Part shown: positions 36,490 through 45,751 of the stretch, piece after piece
Position numbering within the stretch: position 1 is the first letter of the stretch
How the letters are laid out: the number at the start of each line of letters is the position of its first letter
Assembly: GCF_014323405.1 (NCBI RefSeq)
Contig: NZ_JACRWE010000004.1
Coordinates: forward strand, 434,001-498,000
DNA: 64,000 nucleotides
Direction of reading: 5' to 3'
Source of the DNA: Romboutsia faecis
GTDB lineage: Bacteria > Bacillota > Clostridia > Peptostreptococcales > Peptostreptococcaceae
The notes under the pieces: model-generated
Seen by the model: the letters and a program-made list of their open reading frames with translations, nothing else
Database searches by the model: none
Told to the model about the DNA's origin: nothing
Made by a program: the position numbers and the translations under genes

Positions 36490-36507
36490 GTTAGGGGGAT
36501 ATGAATA

Positions 36508-37440
36508 ATGACAATAAACTTAATAGAGAATATAAAAAGGTTAAAGTATGAAAGGAATGCTATAATACTAGCGCATTATTATCAACTACCAGAAATACAA
36601 GAATTAGCTGATTATGTAGGAGACTCATATTATTTAAGTGAAGTAGCGAGAGATTGTAAAGAAAAAGTAATAGTTTTTTGTGGAGTTAAATTTATGGGGG
36701 AAAGTGCTAAAATTTTATCTCCAAATAAGAGGGTTTTAATGCCTGTAGTAAATGCGGGCTGTCCTATGGCGGATATGGTGAATGAAGAAGGAATAGTAAA
36801 ACTAAAAGAAGAGTATCCAAATGCACTAGTTGTTTGTTATATAAATTCAACTGCAGAAGTTAAGTCTCATTGTGATGTTGCAGTAACATCGTCAAGTGCT
36901 CTAAATATACTAAAGAATATAGATGAAAATCAAGTATTATTTGTACCTGACAAGAATCTAGGAGGATATATAGAAGAGAAATTACCAGATAAAGAATTTA
37001 TATTATGGGACGGTTATTGTAAATATCATAATAAAGTCAATGAATCAGAGATACTTGATTTAAAATCAAAATACAAAGATGCAAAGGTATTAGCACATCC
37101 AGAATGTAGGCGAGAGGTTAGGAATTTAGCTGATTTTGTAGGTTCAACTTCCGGAATAATTAACTATGCTACAAGCAGTGAAGAAAAGGATTTTATAATT
37201 GCAACTGAGGAAGGTATATTATATGAGTTAATAAAGAAAAATCCAAATAAGAATTTTTATATACCAGGAAATAGAATTTGTTGTGAAGATATGAAGAAAA
37301 CTACTTTAGAAGATGTATATGAAACGCTTTTAAATATGAAAAATGAAATAATTATAGAAGAAGATATAAGACAAAGAGCATTAAATTGTTTATTAAATAT
37401 GCATAGATACACAGGTGATGAAAATGAAGCTTATATATGA
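36508..37440 (+). CDS. nadA: Quinolinate synthase
   Basis: 310 aa. Condenses iminoaspartate with dihydroxyacetone phosphate to quinolinate, using a [4Fe-4S] cluster. Landmarks are ILAHYYQLPEIQELADYVGDS at the start, VFCGVKFMGESAKIL, the cysteine in NAGCPMADM, and the late NRICCEDMKKTTLE with two adjacent Cys. Domain content is complete for a bacterial NadA. Ribosome binding site TTAGGGGGA. The last codons overlap the nadB start, so the three genes form one operon. Confidence 0.96.
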   Translation: MTINLIENIKRLKYERNAIILAHYYQLPEIQELADYVGDSYYLSEVARDCKEKVIVFCGVKFMGESAKILSPNKRVLMPVVNAGCPMADMVNEEGIVKLKEEYPNALVVCYINSTAEVKSHCDVAVTSSSALNILKNIDENQVLFVPDKNLGGYIEEKLPDKEFILWDGYCKYHNKVNESEILDLKSKYKDAKVLAHPECRREVRNLADFVGSTSGIINYATSSEEKDFIIATEEGILYELIKKNPNKNFYIPGNRICCEDMKKTTLEDVYETLLNMKNEIIIEEDIRQRALNCLLNMHRYTGDENEAYI

Positions 37441-38719
37441 TGTATTGATAGTAGGGAGTGGAGTTTCAGGATTATATTGTGCACTAAATTTAAATCCAAG
37501 CCTAAATATCTTAGTAATATCAAAGGAAGATATAAGCAACAATAATACATACCTTGCTCAAGGAGGGATATCAACGGCGAAAGGAAAAGAAGATATAAGT
37601 GTGTTTATAGAAGATACTTTAAGAGCAGGGCAGTACAAGAACAAATTAGAATCTGTAGAAATTCTTGCAAATGAATCTATTGATAATATAGAATCGATGG
37701 TTAATTATGGACTTAATTTAGATAAAATAAACGGGGAAGTTGCATTTACAAAGGAAGGTGCTCATAGTGTAAATAGAATTGTATATAGCAAAGATACTAC
37801 AGGAAAGGCTGTCTTTGAAACATTAATAGAGGAAGCTAATAAAAGGAAAAATATAACGTTATATGAATATACATGCCTAACAGATATAATCACAACTAAT
37901 GGTAAGTGTATAGGAGGAATTGTTATAAAGGATCAACAAGAAATCATTATCTGTTCTAAAGTAGTTGTACTAGCAACTGGAGGAATAGGAGGATTATTTA
38001 AAAACTCTACGAATCAAAGGCATCTAACGGGGGATGGACTAGCTATAGCTCTTAAACATAATATAAAAGTTAAAGATATAAATTACATACAAATTCATCC
38101 TACAGCTTTTTATGAAGAAAATAGTGAGAGTAGAAAGCTATTAATATCAGAATCAGTAAGAGGTGAAGGTGGTAAACTTTTAAATAAGCATGGGGAACGA
38201 TTTGTAGATGAGCTATTACCTAGAGATATAGTGAGTAAAGCTATTTTCAAACAAATGAAAAAGGATAATAGAGAGTATGTATATTTAGATGTAACTCATT
38301 TAGAAGATAAGTATTTAAAAAATAGGTTTTCATTTATATATGAGCAATGTTTAATAAGAGGCACTGACATAACTAAGGATTATATAAAAGTAGCTCCAGC
38401 ACAACATTATTTTATGGGGGGAATAGAGGTTGACTTAGATTCAAAAACATCCATGGATAATTTATATGCTGTAGGTGAAATAAGCTGTACAGGAGTTCAT
38501 GGTGCTAATCGATTAGCAAGTAATTCACTACTAGAAGGTTTGGTATTTTCTAAGAGAGCTTCAAATCATATAAATGAGAATATAGACAATATAGATATTA
38601 GTCATATAAATTATAATGAGTTTAAAATAGATTTACTTAATTTATCAAATAAAGATATAGTGTTAAATGAAATAAAAAGTATAAGAGGGGATTTAAAAGA
38701 TGAATTACTTGCTAATTGA
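37424..38719 (+). CDS. nadB: L-aspartate oxidase, short form
   Basis: FAD enzyme oxidising aspartate to iminoaspartate for NadA. 431 aa from ATG 37424 (AGGTGATG upstream; GTG 37415 and ATG 37418 are also in frame). It has the dinucleotide fold VLIVGSGVSGLYCALNL, the substrate region YLAQGGISTAKG, VVVLATGGIGGLFKNSTNQ and the FAD loop ANRLASNSLLEGLVFSKRA. Typical NadB is about 500-540 aa; this one lacks most of the C-terminal helical domain. That short form occurs in clostridial nad operons as far as I know, so it is probably functional. It overlaps nadA by 17 and nadC by 20 bases. Confidence 0.93.
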   Translation: MKLIYDVLIVGSGVSGLYCALNLNPSLNILVISKEDISNNNTYLAQGGISTAKGKEDISVFIEDTLRAGQYKNKLESVEILANESIDNIESMVNYGLNLDKINGEVAFTKEGAHSVNRIVYSKDTTGKAVFETLIEEANKRKNITLYEYTCLTDIITTNGKCIGGIVIKDQQEIIICSKVVVLATGGIGGLFKNSTNQRHLTGDGLAIALKHNIKVKDINYIQIHPTAFYEENSESRKLLISESVRGEGGKLLNKHGERFVDELLPRDIVSKAIFKQMKKDNREYVYLDVTHLEDKYLKNRFSFIYEQCLIRGTDITKDYIKVAPAQHYFMGGIEVDLDSKTSMDNLYAVGEISCTGVHGANRLASNSLLEGLVFSKRASNHINENIDNIDISHINYNEFKIDLLNLSNKDIVLNEIKSIRGDLKDELLAN

Positions 38720-39536
38720 TAAAATGATAAAAGATGCTCTAAATGAAGATATTTCAAATGAAGACATAACTACAAATTCAATTATAGAAAAAAATTCAAA
38801 ATCTGAAATAGATTTAATCTGCAAGGAGGATGGTGTATTAGCAGGATTAGATATATTTAAAAGAGTATTTTATATACTTGGAAATGTAGATGTTACCTTA
38901 TTTAAGTCAGATGGAGATAAGGTTAAGAAAGATGAAAAGATAGCATTATTAAGAGGGAATACTAGAAACTTATTAGCAGGAGAAAGAGTAGCTTTAAATT
39001 ATTTACAAAGAATGAGTGGGATTGCAACAAAGACTAATAGATTTGTAAAAAAACTTGAAGGAAGTAAAACAAAGTTGTTAGATACAAGAAAGACAATTCC
39101 TAATATGAGAAATTTAGAAAAATATGCTGTAAAAGTTGGAGGAGGTTGTAATCATAGGTTTAATCTATCTGATGGCATATTATTAAAGGACAATCATATA
39201 GATGCCGCAGGAGGAGTTAAAAAAGCTATTGAGTTGGCTAGAAATAATACTTCATTTGTTAGAAAGATTGAGGTTGAAGTAGAAGATTTAGAAATGGTTA
39301 AAGAAGCTGTAAAAGCTAAGGCAGATATAATAATGCTTGATAATATGGATATAGATATGGCAAGAGAAGCTTTGACTATAATAAATAAAAAAGCAACTGT
39401 AGAATTTTCTGGAAATGTGAATATAGATAATATTGAAGAAATAGGAAAAATAGGTGTTGATTATATTTCAGTTGGAGAATTAACTCATTCTGTTAAAGCT
39501 TTAGATTTAAGTATGAAAAATTTAAGAAATATTTAA
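38700..39536 (+). CDS. nadC: Nicotinate-nucleotide pyrophosphorylase (carboxylating)
   Basis: 278 aa. Converts quinolinate and PRPP to nicotinate mononucleotide, the third step of de novo NAD synthesis. Landmarks are ALNEDISNEDITTNSII, AGERVALNYLQRMSGIAT, LDTRKTIPNMR, VGGGCNHRFNLSDGILLKDNH and VEVEDLEMVKEA. It starts within the end of nadB, with AGAGGGG inside nadB as its ribosome binding site. A terminator follows. Confidence 0.96.
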   Translation: MNYLLIDKMIKDALNEDISNEDITTNSIIEKNSKSEIDLICKEDGVLAGLDIFKRVFYILGNVDVTLFKSDGDKVKKDEKIALLRGNTRNLLAGERVALNYLQRMSGIATKTNRFVKKLEGSKTKLLDTRKTIPNMRNLEKYAVKVGGGCNHRFNLSDGILLKDNHIDAAGGVKKAIELARNNTSFVRKIEVEVEDLEMVKEAVKAKADIIMLDNMDIDMAREALTIINKKATVEFSGNVNIDNIEEIGKIGVDYISVGELTHSVKALDLSMKNLRNI

Positions 39537-39540
39537 TTTT

Positions 39541-39592
39541 AAGGGTTATCTTAGAATAGAAAGTTTTTATATCTATTCAAGATAACCTTTAA
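39541..39592 (+). terminator. Terminator of nadABC
   Basis: AAGGGTTATCTTAGAATAGA pairs with TCTATTCAAGATAACCTTT, with two mismatches and a ~12-nt loop. Confidence 0.75.
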
Positions 39593-39708
39593 CTATAGAA
39601 AAATATAATAGATAAAAATAAAAAATCATAATTTAATAATATATAAAATTTCAAGAATATATTATATACTAGTATGATAATCAAAAATTATTATAGGGGT
39701 GATAAGGA

Positions 39709-41103
39709 TTGAATAAATCAGCTACAGATCTAGAAAATGGAAGTGTAGGTAAATTATTATTTAAACTAGCTACACCAGCTATTATAGCTCAATTAGTTAA
39801 TATCTTATACAATATTGTTGACAGAATATTTATAGGTAGAATGGAGAATGGCCAAGTCGCAATGGCTGGAATAGGAATAGCATTTCCTATAACTTTGTTA
39901 GTAACGGCGTTTAGTGCTCTTATAGGTATGGGCGGGGCACCTCTTGTTGCTATAAAAATGGGAGAAAAGAATAATGATGGAGCAGAAAAAATACTAAGTA
40001 ATAGTTTTTCTGCTTTGTTAATTATATCTTTAACACTAACAATAGTATTTCAAATAACTAAAGAACCAATACTATGGGCCTTTGGAGCAAGTGATGCAAC
40101 TATTCAGTATGGTACTGATTATTTAGGGATATATCTTATAGGAACAGTTTTTGTACAAATTGCTATGGGTATGAATCCTTTTATTAATACTCAAGGATTT
40201 GCAAAGACAGGTATGCTTACAGTAATGATTGGAGCAGTTATAAATATAATATTAGACCCAATTTTCATATTCAGGTTGGATATGGGAGTTAAAGGAGCTG
40301 CTTTAGCCACTATTTTATCTCAAGGAGTATCAGCAATATGGGTATTATGTTTTTTATTCGGGAAAAAAAGTATATTAAAGATTAGGAAAAAGTATATTAT
40401 TCCAGAATTAAAAACAATTTTACCGGTAATGGCTTTAGGTGTTGCACCTTTTATAATGCAAAGTACAGAAAGTTTGGTTCTTGTATCATTAAATAGTCAA
40501 TTACAGAAGTTTGGAGGGGATCTAGCTGTTGGAGCTATGACTATAATGAGTAGTATCTCTCAGATAATAATGTTACCAACTATGGGATTAGGTCAAGGTG
40601 CTCAACCTATTATGAGTTATAATTTTGGAGCAAAGAAGATAGATAGAGTAAAGAAAACATTTAAATTAACTCTTATAAGTTGTCTTGCATACACATCTTT
40701 GATGTATATAATACTTATGTTTATACCAGAATTCGTAGTAGGTATATTTAATAATGATCCAGCATTGATGGAAATAACTACTTGGAGTATAAAGATATAC
40801 TTTGCAGGAATATTTATGTTAGGCGTACAGACTTCATGCCAACAAACATTTTTAGCGCTAGGTCAAGCTAAAGTTTCATTATTCTTGGCTTTACTTAGAA
40901 AGGTAATTTTATTAGTTCCATTAATATTTATATTACCAATTATATTAAAAGATAAATTGTTTGGTGTTTTACTAGCAGGACCTATAGCGGATATAACAGC
41001 ATGTCTTACAACTTTAATTTGTTTTATAATATTTTATAAGAAAGTCTTATCTTCAATTGATAAAAATAATTTGGATAGTAAGACATTAATTGATGTTAAA
41101 TAA
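39709..41103 (+). CDS. MATE-family exporter (second of three)
   Basis: 464 aa, twelve-helix MATE transporter. Motifs are the start LFKLATPAIIAQLVNILYNIVDRIFIGRM, ALIGMGGAPLVAIKMGEKN, and the second-half PTMGLGQGAQPIMSYNFGAKK. The start codon is TTG 39709 with GGGGTGAT about 9 bases upstream. It exports drugs or metabolites by cation exchange. It is closer in style to the pump at 42040 than to the MerR-linked one at 18760, but only a proper alignment would show whether they are recent duplicates. Confidence 0.88.
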   Translation: MNKSATDLENGSVGKLLFKLATPAIIAQLVNILYNIVDRIFIGRMENGQVAMAGIGIAFPITLLVTAFSALIGMGGAPLVAIKMGEKNNDGAEKILSNSFSALLIISLTLTIVFQITKEPILWAFGASDATIQYGTDYLGIYLIGTVFVQIAMGMNPFINTQGFAKTGMLTVMIGAVINIILDPIFIFRLDMGVKGAALATILSQGVSAIWVLCFLFGKKSILKIRKKYIIPELKTILPVMALGVAPFIMQSTESLVLVSLNSQLQKFGGDLAVGAMTIMSSISQIIMLPTMGLGQGAQPIMSYNFGAKKIDRVKKTFKLTLISCLAYTSLMYIILMFIPEFVVGIFNNDPALMEITTWSIKIYFAGIFMLGVQTSCQQTFLALGQAKVSLFLALLRKVILLVPLIFILPIILKDKLFGVLLAGPIADITACLTTLICFIIFYKKVLSSIDKNNLDSKTLIDVK

Positions 41104-41151
41104 AAATAAAATAAATAATTATAGAGCATTTTTTGTTGAGGAAATCATATA

Positions 41152-41180
41152 TTTTATATAAATTAATAATTTATATAAAA
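41152..41180. repeat. Perfect 14-bp dyad immediately before a ribosome binding site
   Basis: TTTTATATAAATTA (41152-41165) is mirrored by TAATTTATATAAAA (41167-41180) around a single A. It touches the GGAG of the next gene's Shine-Dalgarno. It could be a repressor operator or an RNA hairpin controlling translation. Confidence 0.55.
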
Positions 41181-41194
41181 GGAGATGATTTGAT

Positions 41195-41887
41195 ATAAAT
41201 TATTATGAAGAATTTGAAATAGATAATAGGTTAAAACAAATAGGCATAGAAAGTGATAAATTAGATCTAATATACGAACTTGTAAGTGAAATAATAAGTG
41301 CAAAAGATAAAGCTTTAGACATTATAGTAGGCTTATATAGATATAAAGGGATTGAATTTGAAGATGAAGAGAAAATAGAATTATCAAAAGAGTTAACGAC
41401 TCAAATTAAAGATAAGGTAATTGAATATGTTTATTCAAATGATAATGCTACTTATAGCGAGGCTATGATAGTTATAAACTATTTTTTATTACAACTTTAT
41501 AGAGGGATAGGGTTAAGCGTAGAAGAAGTTGTATATGATCCTTGTAAAACACAATTTCTTATGGAAAATGAATTATTTGAAAGTGGAGGAGAAATAACTA
41601 GCAGAATAGAATTATACAATAGCTTAATAAATCCTATAAAAGAATCAATTAACACTCTTGTAAATTGTATAAAAAGTATTTACAAGGCAAATAACTTGAT
41701 TTTTAAAGAAGAAGAAGAAAAAATAGTTTCTGAGAGCTTAGTTTATGAATTATCTGATATTTTAATTCATTATATTTACACAGATGATGATGCAACCTAT
41801 AAATCTTCAATAGATAAAATCAATGAATATATGGTTGAGTTTATAGGAAGATTTATTAAAATTAAAGATGATAATGAACACTTATAA
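41195..41887 (+). CDS. Hypothetical acidic helical protein, probable AUA start
   Basis: The first in-frame ATG is 41465 (140 aa), but the frame is open for 276 bases before it, with protein-like composition (LDLIYELVSEIISAKDKA, VYSNDNATYSEA). GGAGATGAT at 41181-41189 is well placed for ATA 41195. No ATG, GTG or TTG lies in frame before 41465, and the frame is closed by TGA at 41186. AUA initiation at 41195 is inferred (230 aa). The protein is acidic and predicted mostly helical, without membrane segments. No family is recognised. It sits between two MATE exporter genes and could be linked to either, but nothing proves that. Confidence 0.6.
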   Translation: MNYYEEFEIDNRLKQIGIESDKLDLIYELVSEIISAKDKALDIIVGLYRYKGIEFEDEEKIELSKELTTQIKDKVIEYVYSNDNATYSEAMIVINYFLLQLYRGIGLSVEEVVYDPCKTQFLMENELFESGGEITSRIELYNSLINPIKESINTLVNCIKSIYKANNLIFKEEEEKIVSESLVYELSDILIHYIYTDDDATYKSSIDKINEYMVEFIGRFIKIKDDNEHL

Positions 41888-42039
41888 TAAAAAGGTGTGT
41901 ATTTTCATTGATACGCACCTTAAATTATGATTATGTATGAATATGAATATCTCTGAGCTAGATTTGTATAAGAATACAATTTAGTTTAGAGAATTTTTAA
42001 TGTACAAATTATTATTAAAACATTAAGGGGGAAAATCAT

Positions 42040-43398
42040 ATGGTAAAAGATATGACAATCGGTAATCCTACAAAGCTAATTTTATCATTCTCAATGCCAT
42101 TACTCATAGGTAATGTATTTCAACAATTTTATAACATGGTAGATACTATGATAGTAGGACGATTTATAGGGGTAGAAGCATTAGCAGCATTGGGGGCAAC
42201 AGGATCATTAAATTTTTTCGTGATAGGATTTATTATAGGTATAACAAGTGGATTTGCTGTACCTATAGCTCAAAGTTTTGGAGCAGGAGAAGAAGAAAAA
42301 CTTAGACACTATGTAGCTGTTTCATCATACTTATGCACAATCTTTTCTATAGTCATAACTTTAGTTATGATTTTTTCTGTGAAAAGTATTCTAACAATAA
42401 TGCAGACTCCAAGTGATATATTTGAAAGTGCGTACAGTTATATAAAAGTTATTTGCGGAGGAGTTACAGCAACTATATCTTATAATATGCTTTCGAGTAT
42501 ACTAAGGTCTTTAGGAGATAGTAAGACTCCATTATATTTTTTAATTGTTGGGTCTATATTAAATGTAATTTTAGACATAGTATTGATTGTTAATTTTAAG
42601 ATGGGTGTAGCAGGAGCTGCTTATGCAACGGTTGTTTCTCAAGCGGTATCAGCAATTTTATGTTTAATCTATATGTCTAAAAAATTTAAGATATTAAAAT
42701 TTAAGAAAAAAGATTTAGGGTTTGATTTAATGACATCAATGAAACTATTAAAAATAGGAATGCCTATGGCATTACAATTTTCTATAACTGCATCAGGATC
42801 TATGATACTTCAAGGTGCAATAAATTCATTTGGTTCAACTGTAGTGGCAGCATACACTGCAGCATCAAAGGTAGAACAAGTTTTAATGCAACCGGCTATA
42901 ACACTTGGAACAACAATGGCAACATATACAGGACAAAACTTAGGTGCAGAGAAATATGATAGAATAGAAGATGGTATAAAAAGAAGTGTTAGAATATCTA
43001 TAATATTTAGTATAATAGCAGGCATAATAATAGTAGTATTTGGTACAGATATTGCTAAATTATTCATATCAGTAGAAGCACCGGAAGTTATGAAAGCTGC
43101 AAAACAATATTTAAACACAGTAGCGTTATTCTTTATACCTTTAGGGTTATTATTTGTATATAGAAATGTATTGCAAGGGATGGGAGAAGGTATAACTACT
43201 ATGTATGCAGGTATAAGCGAGTTAGTAGGAAGATTAATTGTAGGTTTCTTTTTATCAAAGTATTTAGGATATACAGCGATTTGTTTAGCAGGGCCAGCAG
43301 CTTGGATAGCAGCTGCTGTGTTACTTGTAATTTTTTATTATAAGAAAGCCAAGACTTTCAACTTAAATGAATCTTGTGAAGAGATGTATATAAATTAA
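42040..43398 (+). CDS. MATE-family exporter (third of three)
   Basis: 452 aa with twelve predicted helices. The N-terminal half has MPLLIGNVFQQFYNMVDTMIVGRFIG and FIIGITSGFAVPIAQSFGAGEE. The second half has a matching LMQPAITLGTTMATYTGQNLGAEK. This belongs to the DinF/NorM-like branch common in gut Firmicutes. Substrate unknown. The ribosome binding site AAGGGGG precedes ATG 42040. A strong terminator ends the unit. Confidence 0.9.
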   Translation: MVKDMTIGNPTKLILSFSMPLLIGNVFQQFYNMVDTMIVGRFIGVEALAALGATGSLNFFVIGFIIGITSGFAVPIAQSFGAGEEEKLRHYVAVSSYLCTIFSIVITLVMIFSVKSILTIMQTPSDIFESAYSYIKVICGGVTATISYNMLSSILRSLGDSKTPLYFLIVGSILNVILDIVLIVNFKMGVAGAAYATVVSQAVSAILCLIYMSKKFKILKFKKKDLGFDLMTSMKLLKIGMPMALQFSITASGSMILQGAINSFGSTVVAAYTAASKVEQVLMQPAITLGTTMATYTGQNLGAEKYDRIEDGIKRSVRISIIFSIIAGIIIVVFGTDIAKLFISVEAPEVMKAAKQYLNTVALFFIPLGLLFVYRNVLQGMGEGITTMYAGISELVGRLIVGFFLSKYLGYTAICLAGPAAWIAAAVLLVIFYYKKAKTFNLNESCEEMYIN

Positions 43399-43443
43399 GT
43401 AAATTATTAAAGTAATATAAAATATATCATAACGATGAAATAA

Positions 43444-43494
43444 AGGGGCTGAAATATAAACTAATTTAAACTAGTTTATATTTCAGCTTTTATA
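43444..43494 (+). terminator. Intrinsic terminator of the third MATE gene
   Basis: A perfect 16-bp stem GCTGAAATATAAACTA (43448-43463) with its complement (43472-43487), 8-nt loop, followed by TTTTATAAT. Confidence 0.9.
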
Positions 43495-43552
43495 ATAATG
43501 GGTATAACTGTAAATATGATAAATCAAAATAAGCAACTTTAAGGAGTAGAAA

Positions 43553-44248
43553 ATGAATTATAATAAAATAGTAAAAGCAAAGTTCATAGAAAGACCAAAT
43601 AGATTTATAGCATATTGCGAAGTAGATGGAAATATAGAAAAAGTACATGTTAAAAATACAGGAAGATGTAGAGAACTTCTGATACCTGAGTGTACAGTAT
43701 ATTTAGAAGAAAGTGATAATCCAAATAGAAAAACAAAATATTCATTAATTTCAGTTGAAAAGGGAATAAGGTTAATAAATATGGATTCTCAAGTTCCTAA
43801 TAAAGTAGTTTATGAGGGATTAAAAAATAATAAAATTAAACTTCCAGGAATAAATGAAGAAATAACCTTAATAAAAACAGAAAAAACATATGGAAGCTCT
43901 AGATTTGATGTTTACTTAGAGGCAGGAGATAAAAAGGCATTTATAGAAGTAAAGGGAGTTACATTAGAAGAAAATGGTATAGTTAAATTTCCTGATGCTA
44001 AGACTGAAAGAGGAGTAAAGCATATAAATGAACTTATTGAAGCTAGAAAAAATGGATATTACTGCTACATATTGTTTTTAATTCAGATGGATAATGTTAT
44101 TTATTTTACACCAAATAATGAAATGCACAAGGAACTAGGCGATGCATTAATAGAAGCTAAAAAGAATGGCGTTGAAGTTTTAGCTTATGATAGCATAGTT
44201 AATGTAGATTCTATTATAATAAATAAAAATATAAAAGTTGTTCTTTAA
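43553..44248 (+). CDS. sfsA: SfsA family protein (DNA/RNA nuclease-like)
   Basis: 231 aa. It has an N-terminal OB-like domain (FIERPNRFIAYCEVDG, HVKNTGRCRELLIP) and a PD-(D/E)xK nuclease-like core, with SSRFDVYLE and AFIEVKGVTLEENG followed by FPDAKTERGVKHI. First named for a sugar fermentation stimulation effect in E. coli. The nuclease-like residues suggest action on nucleic acid, but the biological role is unsettled. Stands alone between two terminators. Confidence 0.92.
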   Translation: MNYNKIVKAKFIERPNRFIAYCEVDGNIEKVHVKNTGRCRELLIPECTVYLEESDNPNRKTKYSLISVEKGIRLINMDSQVPNKVVYEGLKNNKIKLPGINEEITLIKTEKTYGSSRFDVYLEAGDKKAFIEVKGVTLEENGIVKFPDAKTERGVKHINELIEARKNGYYCYILFLIQMDNVIYFTPNNEMHKELGDALIEAKKNGVEVLAYDSIVNVDSIIINKNIKVVL

Positions 44249-44330
44249 AATTATGTTGCATCTGAATAATTAATTAGATACTATTTAAGTGTACATATAG
44301 TGTAAATTTATTAAATATAAATTTATTTAT

Positions 44331-44367
44331 AAAGAAGGAAGGTTATAAGCCTCCTTCTTATTTTTTA
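44331..44367 (+). terminator. Intrinsic terminator after sfsA
   Basis: AAGAAGGAAGG pairs with CCTCCTTCTT (one bulged base), followed by ATTTTTTAT. Confidence 0.85.
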
Positions 44368-44480
44368 TAACTTTTATTCAAAATATTGTAAGAAATATAT
44401 AAGTATTTAAAAATATTAATGGTATAATATTTATTAAGAGATTATATTTAGAAGATAAAGATACGAAAGGATGCATAACC

Positions 44481-45746
44481 ATGACAAATGAATTATCGAT
44501 GAAAGACTTATTAGAGCAACAGGAACAAGCTTTTAGCGAAGTAAAAGTAGGAAAAACTATAACTGCTAAAATAATCAAGGTTACACATGATGAAGTTGTA
44601 TTAGACTTAGAATATGGCTTTGATGGTATAGTACCAGCAGAAGAATTAAATATAGAAGGCAATATGAACATAGAAGAAGTATATAATGTAGAAGACGAAA
44701 TAACTGCAGTTATACAAAGAGTTAATGAGAAAGATGGAACAATAAGACTATCAAAGTTACAAGCAGATAGAAAAAATGATCTAGCACAAGTAACTAAAGC
44801 TCACGAAGAACATAGAATAATAACAGTAAAAGTAGAAAAAGCTATAGAAAGAGGAGTATTTGTAAAATATAGATCAATAGAATTATTTATGCCAATATCT
44901 CAAATAGATACTAAGTTTGTAAAAGATACTAAAGAATATGTTGGAGCAAACTTAGAAGTTTATGTAATAGAATTAGATGCTAAAAAGAATAGATTTGTAG
45001 TAAGTCATAGAGAAGTACTACAAGAGCGTATTAATAAAGAAAGAGAAGAAAGAAGAGCTAGAATACAAGCGGAAAAGGAAGCTGAAAGAGCAAGAGTTAA
45101 GGCTGAAAGAGATGCTGAAAAAGCTAGAATAAAACAAGAAAAAGAAGATTTATTCAACTCTTTAGAAGCTGGTCAAAAAAGACACGGTAAAGTTACGAAA
45201 ATAATGTCTTATGGTGCATTTGTTGATCTTGGTGGATTAGAGGGATTAGTTCATATAAATAACTTATCTTGGAAGAGAGTAGAGTCTGTTGAAGATATGT
45301 TACAAGAAGGGCAAGAAGTAGATGTTTACGTTTTAGATGTAGATGCAGAAACTAGAAGAATAGCATTAGCACTAAAAGACATAAATAATGATCCATGGCA
45401 GTTAATATCTGAAGATGTATATGTTGATGATCTAATAACTGGTAAGGTTGTAAGAATAATAGATAGAGGAGCTTTTCTTGAAATAAGAGAAGGTGTAGAA
45501 GCATTTTTACCAATATCAGAATTAAGTGAAGATAGAGTTGTTAAGGTAACTAATGTAGTTAATATTGATGATGAAGTTAAGGTAAAGGTTCTTAACTTTA
45601 ATCCAGAAAACAGAAGAATGTTAGTTTCTAAAAAAGAAGCAGAAAAAGAGCCAGAAGAAGATTATACTGAATATTTAGAAGTTGAAGAATCTTTAGGTAC
45701 TCTTGGAGATTTATTCAAAGATAAATTCAAAGGATTAGATAAGTAA
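44481..45746 (+). CDS. S1-domain protein, ribosomal protein S1-like
   Basis: 421 aa with four S1 RNA-binding domains (about 20-95, 105-180, 225-300, 315-390; for example GKTITAKIIKVTHDEVVLDL, GKVTKIMSYGAFVDLGGLEG and GKVVRIIDRGAFLEIREGVE). A strongly charged helical insert of Lys/Glu/Arg/Ala repeats (about 180-222, with RARIQAEKEAERARVKAERD) separates domains 2 and 3, an unusual spacer. Probably acts as S1 in mRNA binding on the ribosome. It is not fused to ispH as in some clostridia. A ribosome binding site (AAAGGA) precedes ATG 44481. Confidence 0.88.
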   Translation: MTNELSMKDLLEQQEQAFSEVKVGKTITAKIIKVTHDEVVLDLEYGFDGIVPAEELNIEGNMNIEEVYNVEDEITAVIQRVNEKDGTIRLSKLQADRKNDLAQVTKAHEEHRIITVKVEKAIERGVFVKYRSIELFMPISQIDTKFVKDTKEYVGANLEVYVIELDAKKNRFVVSHREVLQERINKEREERRARIQAEKEAERARVKAERDAEKARIKQEKEDLFNSLEAGQKRHGKVTKIMSYGAFVDLGGLEGLVHINNLSWKRVESVEDMLQEGQEVDVYVLDVDAETRRIALALKDINNDPWQLISEDVYVDDLITGKVVRIIDRGAFLEIREGVEAFLPISELSEDRVVKVTNVVNIDDEVKVKVLNFNPENRRMLVSKKEAEKEPEEDYTEYLEVEESLGTLGDLFKDKFKGLDK

Positions 45747-45751
45747 TAAAG

